The position numbers were made by a program, and so were the translations under genes. From NCBI GenBank assembly GCA_003116995.1, contig BDSL01000071.1:372001-436000 (forward strand): DNA of 64,000 nt, read 5' to 3'. The first letter of the stretch is position 1. Every line of letters begins with the position of its first letter. Source of the stretch: Yamagishiella unicocca (lineage: Eukaryota; Chlorophyta; Chlorophyceae; Chlamydomonadales; Volvocaceae). Positions 1-10,842 of this stretch are shown here, piece after piece. The notes beneath the pieces are model-generated. The model did not search any database, was not told where the DNA came from, and saw nothing but the letters and a program-made list of their open reading frames with translations.

Positions 1-360
1 CCAATACCCCTGCCCCTGCCAGGCAGCCACCCAGAGCACGACAGCGGTCCTCGCGCCATAACGCCGGGTCACCAGCCTCGCCCCGTTTGCCCGCTTTCCA
101 GTCCCCCATCCAAGTTGCCCAAAGCTGTTCCAGTTCCCATTAAAAACGCCTTTTGTCCTTTACTGAGGATGGCTCGAAGCCCACCACCCCATGCGCAGCC
201 CACACCGCACCCCCCCCCCGCCGGTCGTCCGTCCCAATGCTCCAGCATGCGCCCACATCCTCGCTGTCCGCCGACCATGCGCCCACTATCTTGTCGTCTT
301 TCGTGTCACCGGTTTCACACCACCACCACCACCCCCGCCCCAACTGGCGCTCCCGACGCA

Positions 361-1634
361 GGTCAACGCCCTGCCTTGCGTCATGCGTATCGCGCCAGGG
401 ATGGCGATTTCGCGGGGGACCGTCGAGCTGCCCAAAAGCGACAAAATGCTTCCGGAAACGATCGGCACTCGCGATTACCCCTGGCCTGCGGAGACCTTCG
501 TGCAGTTCCTCGGCACTGATCACGGCTTGAAGGCGGCGGCCATCGACCGGCCCAGCGTGTACAAGAGTCCGCTGTTCCCGATTGTTGTGCTTGCGGGCCT
601 GCTGGTGCTGGCGTACGTTGGATACAAGCTGGTCATGACGTCGATGCTTCACCACCCTGCCATCTGGGCGGTGGCGTCGCTGGCGGTTTTCTGGTTCTCC
701 GCGAGCGGCGGCATGTACAACATCATCCGGGGTGTGCCCTTTTTCATCAGGGATCGCAACGGAAACATTCAGGTATGGCAACGGATTTCGGGAGCCAAAT
801 CTGTTTTTGCTGAGTGAAGCGTGTTATGGGATGGGCCGTGGGGTATGGGCGGAGACCCGTGGATCGGTCGGCACTGAAAAATGAAACCGATTTAGGGAAC
901 GTTTGGTACACACGTTTGGAGGTTCGTGCTGGAGGGGCCGTGGGCGAGGAACATGGACCGAGGTAGGGATGAGGAGGGCAGCGGCGAGCTGTTGATTGGT
1001 TCGCAGGGAGAAGGACACAGTCCGCATCCTGGGCTTCGCCTTGTAGGGGGCATCGCAGGCTTCGGGCGGACAGGCCAGCGGTGGCTGTGGGGTGGCAGGG
1101 GCTTCGGGGACCCCGCAGGGTGACGAAAAGACATGATTCGTGAGATGCGGACCCGCATCCGGAACACCGGTAGGGGGCGCAAAACAGAGCAACCCGCGTC
1201 CGCACGCATCTCTGCGCTTTACGTCACGGGGCCCTAAACCTACTGGGATTAGGGTTTTAGGGTCTATGGCCCCTAAAACCCTCAACATACTGGAGGTTAG
1301 GGCGGCCTCAACCACCTCTCATGCCTCCGTACGTTCGTGACACCAAGTCCAAGGTGACCTCGATCCCCTCGCGCCCAACACCCCGGACCTGCCCCAGTTC
1401 TTCCTGACTGGGCGCCAGGGCCAACTCGGCGCCGAGGGCTTTGCGCTGGGGACGCTCTACCTGCTGGTGTCGTGCAGTCTGGCCTTCATCACCTTCATGG
1501 CGCCCCGCATCGCCTCCCACACCCTGCGGAACTCGCTCAGCGTGCTGGGCGCGCTGGTGGCCGCGGGCTCACTCTACCAGACGTTTACCCTGTGGACCAT
1601 GAAGACGGGCTACCGCCACGTGTTCTACATCTAG
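361..1634 (+). CDS. OST3: OST3/OST6-type oligosaccharyltransferase subunit, 3' part
   Basis: This is the C-terminal part of the OST3/OST6 (MAGT1/TUSC3) subunit of the ER oligosaccharyltransferase, which assists N-glycosylation through a lumenal thioredoxin-like domain. Two exons are visible, 361-772 and 1398-1634, joined in phase 0 (CAG|GTATGG donor, CCCCAG acceptor). The first gives the end of the thioredoxin-like domain (NALPCVMRIAPG) and two membrane helices ending SGGMYNIIRGVPFF, which matches the family's SG-x-M-x-N-x-IRG-P-P/F-F motif. The second exon gives helices 3 and 4 and ends GYRHVFYI-stop. Four helices is the family norm. The N-terminus with signal peptide and CxxC lies left of the window or was not resolved. 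I am confident of the family but cannot separate OST3 from OST6. Confidence 0.85.
1251..1282. repeat. Inverted telomere-type motif in an intron
   Basis: AGGGTTTTAGGG (1251-1262) is followed after 8 bases by its exact reverse complement CCCTAAAACCCT (1271-1282). The unit matches the Chlamydomonas-type telomere repeat TTTTAGGG. It lies in the OST3-like gene intron, just before the last exon. Confidence 0.8.
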
Positions 1635-2607
1635 TGGGGAAGTGAGTCGGATGATGTCGGGTTGCGGCTAAGGCGTCGTTCCGCGCCTAGGGTGTTCAGG
1701 TCAGATGGAACTCGGGAGCGGAAGGCAACCGGCGGCCGCCATGGGCTCTGCTTTACTAGATCTCACAAACGTAGATGTGCGCGGGCCTCTTATCAGTGGC
1801 AATGATCTGACATGCAGGCCTGCGCTTGCCGGTCCGTGTCGGATCCTTTGGTGTTGGCGCTGTGAAGGCGATTATGTGCGAATGTTACGATGAAGGACCA
1901 GGGAGGCGGACGATGCCTGGACGCGTGGTGGCCCTTGGCAAAATGGTTGTTGAGAGCTGTGATCAAATCGCTGTCGACTCCCAACTGCAACCGACGCATC
2001 GAGCTTGGGGGTTGTATGTCCAATGTCCATGGAGATGGCATATTCGCTGCGTTGCTTTACTGAGACATGCAGTGCACCTTATCACCGTTGACCGGCTAGT
2101 CCGGAAGATCGACTAGGGCGTTGCTGAGGTGGTACGCGTCACAAGATTTGCTCATTGCATCCGCGCGTCAGTACAGGACGGCCCAATTAACATGACGAGC
2201 GCCCACCGCCTGATTTAACCCCTACTACGCAGCCTTCGGACGCTCAAATGTCATGCCTGTCGCTCGATATTCTTCAGTCGCACAATCAGGACGGGATACC
2301 GAACCAGTCATTTGGCTACATGCTCGCGCCCGTCCGTCTGTCCATCTGACGTCTAATGTCTTGCAGTGCCTATACTGCGACGACGCCCACGGTCATACCA
2401 GTAAATCATTAGCCCCGTACCTGAAGTCCTACCCCACAGTGCTTCCAACACGGACAAGGTCATTCACCCGTAGCACAGCAGCTTGCAGTCGCAGAACAGC
2501 TATTATTTTCGAACATGCTAGGTCAGCATAACGTCATTGACATGCGCCCCACGCTTCCATTCCGCTGCGTTGCGGACGACGATGCGAGGCGAGCGACCGC
2601 CAAGCAT
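1635..2607. other. Convergent intergenic region, no gene seen
   Basis: This lies between the 3' ends of the OST3-like and TM9SF genes. I found no plausible exon. It presumably holds the two facing 3' UTRs. Confidence 0.5.
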
Positions 2608-5600
2608 TTACTCGCACTTGATAGCCCTGCAACCGCAGAGTAGGGAGGGATACAACTTTAGGGCCTGCCCAGCCTTAGCGGAAAGTCCGACCGAGCCTCT
2701 TGCGACTAAATCTCTTGGGTCCCAGACGTGTGACTGAATAACCTATTGGGTTTGCGTCTGGATTCTCGGAAGGTTGCCCTTGCGTCGATGCTGTCTCATC
2801 TAGTGCAATGGCATCTAGACACACCGACCACACGCGGGTCCGCACCTGTAAATGTGCCGCACGAAGAGCATCGAGGCGCGGAATCCCACGGAGCCCAGCA
2901 TGAGGAAGAAGGCGTAGCAGACCACGGCGTTGTAGCCGAAGAAGAACGACGTCTGCATGAACCCGCTCATGTCCGAGCGCACAAAGTAGTAGTAGAAACA
3001 GTACCCGTACACAAAGATGCCAGTGGAGCCGCCGCACAGGAACGAACGCCACCACCACCTGTGGCGTGTTGAGGACGGAAGGCACGGTTACATAGACGCG
3101 CAATCCGGGAATATGGCAGCGGCAGAGCAACTGCATTTCATGCGGATACATCGGGAGGAGGCTAAGAATTCCGCAAATCGGGTGTAACCCTGGCTGGTGT
3201 GCGCCGCGACACCAGCAGGCAGACAGGCAGGTGAGCACAGCAGCTACGTGCAGAGTTTCGAAAGCGCCGCCGCTTCCCCGCAAAACCCAAATGGGCGCAT
3301 ACACCCAGCCCGTCCCAACCTACTCACAGTCATCAGGTTCCACATCCCAAGCCCTAAAACCTAAGCCGAAGCCGCACCCACCTGTGGTCCTCGACGGCGA
3401 GCTGGAAGTAGGTGAGCGCCACGGTGATGAAGGCTGTGACGATGATGAGGATGATGAACACGATGAACAGGATGGAGTAGATGGTGTACACCTTGTGGCC
3501 CCAGATGCTGGCAAAGATGTAGTACAGCTCAATGTAGATTGCGGAGAAGGGCAGGAAGCCGGCCATGAGCATCTGCGGCACTGTAGTGCGGTACCAAGGC
3601 AGCGGCGGGATGTCGCGAGCGAACTTGGTGGTCCTACGGGGAGGGAGGGGGCGAGGATACAAAGACGAAATCCGGTGGCGCCGTTGAAATTTAGAGCTGG
3701 TGCACGAGCTGGGGAGGCCAGAGTGGGCAGACCGGAATACGTCCCATGGTACTGCAGTTGCTGCTGCAAATAGGTTATCGCTTAATGGACAACGCTTGGG
3801 GTGTCATCGATAAACGGGATGCATATGTCTGATGGGAGATCATGATGGATGCGAGTTCGAGTGGCATACCCCGTGTTAATGGACACGGCAATAAGACGTG
3901 CCTGCACGGAGCGTTGAACTCGGCTTTGGAGTTCTTTGCAGCGATGCCACCTAGGACGGTCAGCGGGAAGGTGATGAGCGCCCAAATCAAAATGATGATG
4001 ACGATGGTGCCGAACGGCAGAGCAGCGGTGGAGCGGTAGAAGATGGCGACGGTGTTGAGGAAGGAGAAAACCACCAGTACGGGGCCACAGAACAGCACAG
4101 TGCACAGCAGCACATTGGAGACCCAGTTGTTGCCCCCAAACATCTTGTAGTGCAGCCCGCTCACGTAGCCTGGAAGGTAGGAACAGTGTGGCACAGGATC
4201 AGTTTAGATGCGCAAAACCGATTGGCGGATACTGATGTTGCTCGCAGCTTCTTGTTGAGCAGCAGCTTTCGACGGATCGAACAAAAGGAACAAGAAGTGG
4301 CAAGTGCCGACAGAGCATATGGCTTCGCAATGTTCAGTCGGTGACGGGCGGCATATCGAGGCGAGGCGACAATCCAGTCTTGCGAATCGGCGTCACGATG
4401 TCGCGCCCCGGGCCTGAGGCTTGTTGGGTGCTCCAATACCAATTAAAAACTATTCCATATCCGTTGCTCTTCTCCACCACGTCACAGCAACGGCCAAACA
4501 CGTGCTCCCTTCCTAACCGACATTCGTGCCGGGTTGAGTTCCAGCATTTAGCCGATGACCTTCAGCTACTCTTCCCATCGATGCAACACACCCGACACCC
4601 CGGTGTGCAATATTTGCAGCTGTCGGTGACCCAGGTGGCTTGCTATGTGGACCCAGCCAACCCCATGTGCGTGACGCATCTGCAGGACCCAGCCAGCCCC
4701 AGGCCCTGGAGCCACGTTCCTCGTCCCAGCCGCAGAAGACGTAGAGGATGTCCCCTGCTTCTATTCTCTTGCGAGTAGAAGCTGGCATGGCATGGCATTC
4801 CCTTGCTGAGCGTCGCCCATTTTTTGCGTGTTTCCCCGCTTGCGTGCCACGGGCGCTGAGACATTACCCTTAGCGGCACCACTCGCTCGCAATCTGAAGG
4901 CCTGGCAGGTGCCTCCAGGCCGCGCAGCTTGGTAACCCAATGACGAAAACCTACGCTGCAACACGCATTCTGCACTGAACCTACCGGAAATGCCCGCTGT
5001 GAGCGCATACAGCACAACGCAGGATGACAGCAGCCCGCCACGGTTGTAGGGGTAGTACACGCCGACCAGGGCAAGCGCAAAAATGCACATGGCCATGGCA
5101 AGGATTTGCGCGCCCACACCCATCATGGCGGAAAACAGGTTGGACTGCGGGGGGAAGCGGAAAATGTCCCCGTGCAGGTATTTCCAGCCCGTCTCCTCCT
5201 GCTCCTCGCCCATCTCATCGTCGCGAGTGTACTTCATGAAATCATTCTTGAGCACACGTAACAGTATGGTCGCCAGGAAACCGGTAAGCAGCAGCACCGT
5301 CACGCACGAGTTGATGATAGAGAACCAGTGGATCTGGGCAAGTGTGCAAAAACCAGGGGAACCATGTGTCAGTCAGTCGTCGATAGTGCTGAAGCCGTAG
5401 AGATATGCGAGTTTTGCGAGTTCAGACTGAGCAATATTATTGGTTTCGCGTAATCCCGTGGTGAGTAGCCACTGTGCCCATTGCCGATTATCTGTGTGGA
5501 ATTATCTGTGTTGCCCCGAACCTTACGAATGCGTGGCTGCTCTGCAACCCTCACAGACGGCCACAGACCAGATGTGCTCCGCATCCTTACGGCCGCCAGT

Positions 5601-6604
5601 GCGACAGCTACTGGTTTCGTAACATGCCTGCCATGCTGCATTGCCACGTGCCTAGCGTCCCCACATTTCCATGCAGCCCACTCGCCCAAACCCTGATTGC
5701 AGCATATACACACGACCAACCATTGCTCCCCGCCCTCCGCTGCTACACACACCAAACTAACCTCAAGGTGCTGTGGAAGGAATGAGTAACGGGCATAGCG
5801 ATCCATACGGTGGTCAAACGTGACAGCTGACTGCTTCCATTTGACGGAGTACGAGAACTGGACATCAAGGTTCTCTGCTGCCGTGATATCGACAGTCCGC
5901 ATAGGATCACTGGACACGTTGATTTCAATGACGCGATCTTCATTGAAAGAAAGGTCGAAGTGGAAGTGCGTAAAGAGGAAGTACTTGTGTTTGCCCGACT
6001 GCACGATCTTCTCAACCTTGCCAATGAAGCCCCACACCGGCAGATCGTCGTAAAACATCTGCAAACGTGCAAGCAGGCAATACAATTGCACGTGGGTATG
6101 GCAGAACATATCAACGCACATTGCCGATGAACCTTGCTGCTGCGCACCTGAAAGTAGAAATCCTGCTTAACAGCATCACGAAACTTCTTAAGATCCTCAG
6201 ATTTCAGCGACTTCTTGCAAAGAACCGCGTTCTCCACATCGGAGCGGAACTGTAGCTTGTAGGGTGTCGTCACCAATCGATCCCCCTCAAGCACCTCGCC
6301 CAGAAATTCTGTCTTATACTCCTTTCCATCAGTGGGTTGGCAGAATGGAAGGTTGTAGTATTGATACGTTTCCCTGCAGAGAAGAGCGCGAAGGAGATGG
6401 CGTGTGCCGATGGCCATGCTACCCCCCCGCAAGCACCACGCACGTTGGATTCTGGAACGGGCCAACTTTGTTTGCGTAGAGCATAATCGCATCGCTCTGC
6501 TTGTATTTGTGGTCACCCAAGCCGAGAAGCTCCCGCTCGGCAACTGCTCCTGCTGCAGCTCCAAGCGCCAGTACCAGCAACAAGCATTCCTGCCACCGCA
6601 CCAT
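2608..6604 (-). CDS. Transmembrane 9 superfamily protein (nonaspanin/EMP70)
   Basis: TM9SF proteins are nine-helix Golgi/endosome proteins. Eight exons fit in phase: 6604-6444, 6373-6148, 6058-5762, 5333-4985, 4169-3902, 3633-3382, 3058-2846 and 2626-2608, giving 594 aa, the usual length. The N-terminus is a signal peptide followed by the family motif [18 protein letters not shown]. The lumenal domain runs to about residue 220, then nine helices with [30 protein letters not shown] and [13 protein letters not shown]. The last exon is only 19 nt and encodes (R)AIKCE-stop, the C-terminal KxD/E Golgi-retention signal of this family. An exon model that read through at 2846 would lose that signal. 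Intron 5 starts with GC rather than GT. The gene is divergent from eIF3h. Confidence 0.95.
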
Positions 6605-6967
6605 CTTGCCCGGTGACGCCCCGCTGCAAGGCCGACGCCCTCTGAACGGCCCCGGGATGCCGCAGAAATTGCAACAGTTGCTATGCCAATCTGGCAGAGA
6701 CTTAGCGGGCCATAGGCGTCAGTAAGATTTCTACTTAATATTGTTAATATAGTGGATCACGTCAAATGTAAATAGAAAGACATTAGATCAAACAGATGGG
6801 TGGACACCTTCCGAGGAGCACGGCATTGCCGACCCCCCGATGCAGCATACATCGACCTTTGTAAAATGCACCGATATGTTGCATACTAGACATAAATAGG
6901 TTTCTAGGTACACATTGATCGGTGATCGGGCTTCACTTCGTAAGGGAAGCGCCTTCCCGCCGCCGCA
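6605..6967. promoter_or_regulatory. Putative bidirectional promoter, TM9SF / eIF3h
   Basis: This 363-bp gap separates two start codons that face away from each other, so it must hold both 5' UTRs and promoters. It is AT-richer than its neighbours around 6720-6900. No specific box is claimed. Confidence 0.45.
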
Positions 6968-9301
6968 ATGGCTACCATGGCCGCCGCACTGGAGAGCGTT
7001 CCCCTCAGGCCTCATAAGGAACCGGTTAAGACTGTGCAGCTTGAGGGCCAGGTCCTACTAAAGATAATTCAGCACTGCAGTGAGGCGCTCCCTCAGCTTG
7101 TGACGGGCCAGCTGCTCGGTCTGGACGTGGGCCAGCAGCTGGAGGTAACGGACTGCTTCGCTTTCCCGGTGAGAGGTTGCTGCTTGGTCGTTGGGATTAA
7201 CTGGCGCGGGGACAGGACTTCGCGGCCAGTGCGCGCATCTATACTTCATTTGGGGGGCGATAACCGGACAGGCAATGCGTGATCTACACCATGTAAACGA
7301 TGTATTGATTATTTGTGTGGATCGCGCTTGCTGCAATCGCTGGGTCAGGCCGCTGTGGCTGAGGACGATGTGGAGGCAGAGTCAGCCGGCGCCAACTATC
7401 AGCTGGAAATGATGCGCTGCCTTCGTGAGGTGAACGTGGACAACAACACTGTCGGCTGGTAAGCAACTCCTGTCCACTTCGGAGGGAGCCGGGTGGTTGG
7501 GTGCGGAGGGGATAAGGGCCTGGGGAAAGGTTTGGAGCTCCCAAGCCTGATGAGGGCATTGTTCGCGCATGCAGATGGGGTCCGAGGAATACCCGTGGAT
7601 GTCCGAAAAAACCGTTTAGAACAGACGTTTTGAGATGCATGCTGGAGAACTGGGTTTGGGATACTAAAGCCGAAGGTCGTAAGGCGACCTTTGGCGGGTA
7701 AGCTTAATCGGCTACGGCGACACGACAGGAAGCGAGGACCCCGCGCGACGCAAGGAAACGTTTCGCGGAACCGGTTTTGGGCGCTTGCTGGAGAACTGGG
7801 GGAGGTGGTGAGCGATGGGAGAGCAGACAGCGCGGCCCGGTCCCGGTGCAGATGGGGTACACTCCTGAGGGCAGGCGACAATTTCGTACAACGATATCGT
7901 ACGCCGTGCCAAAGTCCAACCCGCACGCGTGTAGTACATCATTTGAGTCGACATGACGCGAGCACACACGCGAGCGTTCACCACGTACATACTAGCTTCA
8001 TGCCGATACGCCGCATCCTAGCAGAACGGTGTCCGTTCTGGCCGACATGATGTTCAGCTGGTTTCTCGGCAGTTTGTGGATACCTTCTTTGGAATGACCG
8101 CGTCCCGCAAAGTTGTCAGCCGCGTAGGCAGGAGGCGTATTGCCTAGCTTGGGGCTCGCTCAATCTTTGCTGCACTGCGCCGCTCGGGCCTAAACGCAGG
8201 GCAAGCACCCAAAGTGCATGGATACACCCTGACTGCATCTTCCGTGCATTTAGGACTGTAGTCTTAGCGGCTTGCTGGCAGGAACGCATGGTAACACCCT
8301 GTCCAATAAGGAGCGCCGCGACCCCTGGTCCCGCTTGAGACGGGAATGCGACAACCGGGCATCGCACCTGCCACTATCTGCAGCTTGCCTGCTATTGAGG
8401 CCGGAACAGGAGAGGAACCGGAATGGATGTCTACTGTCGCTGCGGTCAGCCGGTGCTGTAACTTTACCAACACCCGTAATCTTTGTTCGTGGGTTGTGGT
8501 ATTTCATTCGCAGCGCGTTTGCGGACTAACAGTCCTCCCCGCCCCTCCGCCCCGCACTCATACGCGCCTCCTGTTCACCGGCGGCTGTACCCTCGTAGGT
8601 ACCAATCCGCCAACATGGGCACCTTCCAGACGGTTGAGCTCATAGAGACGTTCATCAACTACCACGAGAACATTAAGAAGTGCGTCTGCATCATTTACGA
8701 CCCGCAGCGCTCCTCGCGCGGCAACCTGGCGCTCAAGGCCATCCGGCTCAAGGAGTCGTTCATCGAGCTGTCCAAGGAGCAAAAGCTGACGCTTAAAGGC
8801 TTCCGGGAGGCCAACCTCTCTTGGCGCGACATTTTCGTAGAGCTGCCAATCAAGGTCCGCAACTCGAACCTGGTCCAGGCGCTGGTGGCTGACCTGATGC
8901 CGGCGCCCACAGCGACCCAGGCGGACGTTGACCGGCTCAACATGTCGGTTGCGCCCTTCCTGGAGCGTAACATCCAGAGCCTCATCGAGTGCTCAGACGA
9001 CCTGGTGCAGGAGCAGCAAAAGGTGACGATGTATCACAAGAACGTGGCGCGACAGCAGCAGACGTACGCAGCTTGGTTGCAGAAGCGCCGGCAGGAGAAC
9101 ACGCAGCGCCTGCAGGACAACTTGGAGCCGCTGCCTGAGGAGGACGCGTCGCTCTTCAAGCCCATTCCGGAGCCGTCCATGCTGGACAACTACCTGGTGA
9201 CTAACCAGATCTCGACGTACTGCGACCAGATCAACTTCGCAGCGTGCGAGGCCATTCAGAAGCTGTTCCTCATGGAGAGCATGCAGAAGGCGGCGTTGTA
9301 G
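6968..9301 (+). CDS. EIF3H: Eukaryotic translation initiation factor 3 subunit h
   Basis: eIF3h is an MPN-domain subunit of the eIF3 complex, which scaffolds the 40S initiation complex. Exons 6968-7168, 7349-7458 and 8599-9301 join in phase (TG|G TAC at the second junction) to give 337 aa, the usual length. The MPN domain begins VQLEGQVLLKIIQHC and continues LVTGQLLGLD, NYQLEMMRCLREVNVDNNTV and ENIKKCVCIIYDPQRSSRG. The JAMM metal ligands of catalytic MPN+ proteins are absent, as expected for the MPN- subunit h. The C-terminal half is helical and ends QKAAL-stop. Intron 2 is 1,140 bp, unusually long here, and carries dispersed-repeat sequence near 7570-7810. Confidence 0.95.
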
Positions 9302-10755
9302 ACGCAGCGGGGCTGGTATGCCAGCGCACGGATTCGCCCCAACCTCCAGTGCACCTCCGACGACGGAGGCAATATGCTGCCCGGTTAATCCCGCAACGGC
9401 CGTCCAAGCGCGGCCTGGCGGCTCTTGGCCTGGACACACAGCCACGATCGGGAGCATCACGTGGACTGTGGAAGCAGCAGCGGCAGCAGCGGCGACAGGG
9501 CGATGCGACTGGGTCGTTGACCGCCGATGGCGGCGTCGATTCAGCAAGTTGGTGCAGGCAGCTGGGCGGGCGGATTCTATGCGCCTGGATCGCGTGTGGG
9601 CGCTTTTGGGGGGAGGTTGAGGATTTGCGCCCATCGAGGAGGCGGAATTCCAGTTGCGGGGCGCACCGCGGGCAGCAGTGAGGCCGTGCCTGCGTGGAAT
9701 GAATGGCAAACGCATAGCGCCGCGGTCAAATGCATGCCGTGGTTGGTACGCAGCATGCGCCAATATAGCATAGCGCAGGACTCGGGGCGGGAGCTGGCCG
9801 CCTTCAAAGGCGAGCTTGGGTGGGCGCTTAGGGGGCTGTAGGTGTGAAAGGGACGACTTTGGGGGGGACGGGGCAATGTGGTTGTGTGGCTGAGCGGGGG
9901 GTGTCCCTTCTCTCCAGGGGGCGCAGGAGTTTGTACGCACGGAGCAACACGGGGGCGCGAGTAGCCAGCTATGAGGGCCCTGGAGCGTAGGCTTCTCCCG
10001 AAGAAGGGCAGACGACCGGCCCCAGGCATTTCGTTTTCTCCGACTGAGCTGGCGCCTAGTTGCCGGGCGCTTTGGACGACTGTGTAGCAGTGGGTTCACT
10101 TTCCTGCGGCATTTCGTTGCGAGAAAGCCGCGATGCTGACAGGTCAGTCGAGCGGGAAGAGGTGGATGTGCAGCCGTCTCGGAGTGCGTGCAGTGACGTG
10201 CTGCATACGTGGTGGACTGGCGTCGTGGCGAGCGTTGTGGCTGCGATGAATGAGATCTGCAGATGACTGCGATGGGGCACGTCGGTCTGTTGTAACTACG
10301 GCTTATGCACGGATTTGGATCATTGCACTGCTACTGCCACGGAGCCTCCAAAAGATTGCCCTGAGGATTGCGTCTCCGCCTGCGCGCTCTGCAAGCCTGC
10401 AGGCGGGCGTCGACACTAAAGACAGCCGCCTGGGCACTAGCCCTGCCGTGCATTCGCTGTACTGGAGTGGGGTTGGGTTTCGCTGCTGCACTCAGCCCAG
10501 CCACATCGCTCGTCAGTTTAGCCGTACTGTACGACAACACAGCGCAAGCAAACATAAATTGGTCATTGTAAAAACACGCGTCGGCTGCGCATCCAGTTCG
10601 TCCAACCGGCGGTTGCTGTTACGATCCAGTTGCAGCGGAGTGCATAGCCTGCACCGCGGTGGTTGTCGCCTGGCCAGTGGACATTACGTTCTATTATAAA
10701 TGCGTAACATGCCGTGCAGTGCCGTGCATGTTGTCCATCTATCTGCCTAACAGAG
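9302..10755. other. Convergent intergenic region
   Basis: This lies between eIF3h and the kelch gene. No exon was recognised. The right end holds a degenerate copy of the kelch gene's terminal exon (10620-10707). Confidence 0.5.
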
Positions 10756-10842
10756 CTACGATCCGCTTGCAGCGGATTGTAGAGCCTGCGCCGAAGTCAT
10801 TGCCGCCTGGCCAGTGGTCATTATATTCTGTAAGTGCGTAAA
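10620..10842. repeat. Direct duplication of the kelch gene's terminal exon end
   Basis: An imperfect repeat of about 87 bp occurs at 10620-10707 and 10757-10842. Shared blocks include TTGCAGCGGA and CGCCTGGCCAGTGG. The right copy contains the last 28 codons and stop of the kelch/coiled-coil gene; the left copy lies about 50 bp past that stop, in the presumed 3' UTR. Confidence 0.75.

Noticed and set aside
9244..10099. Long frames antisense to and after eIF3h exon 3
   Set aside because: These are shadows of the GC-rich coding strand and its 3' UTR, with no splice structure or known motif.
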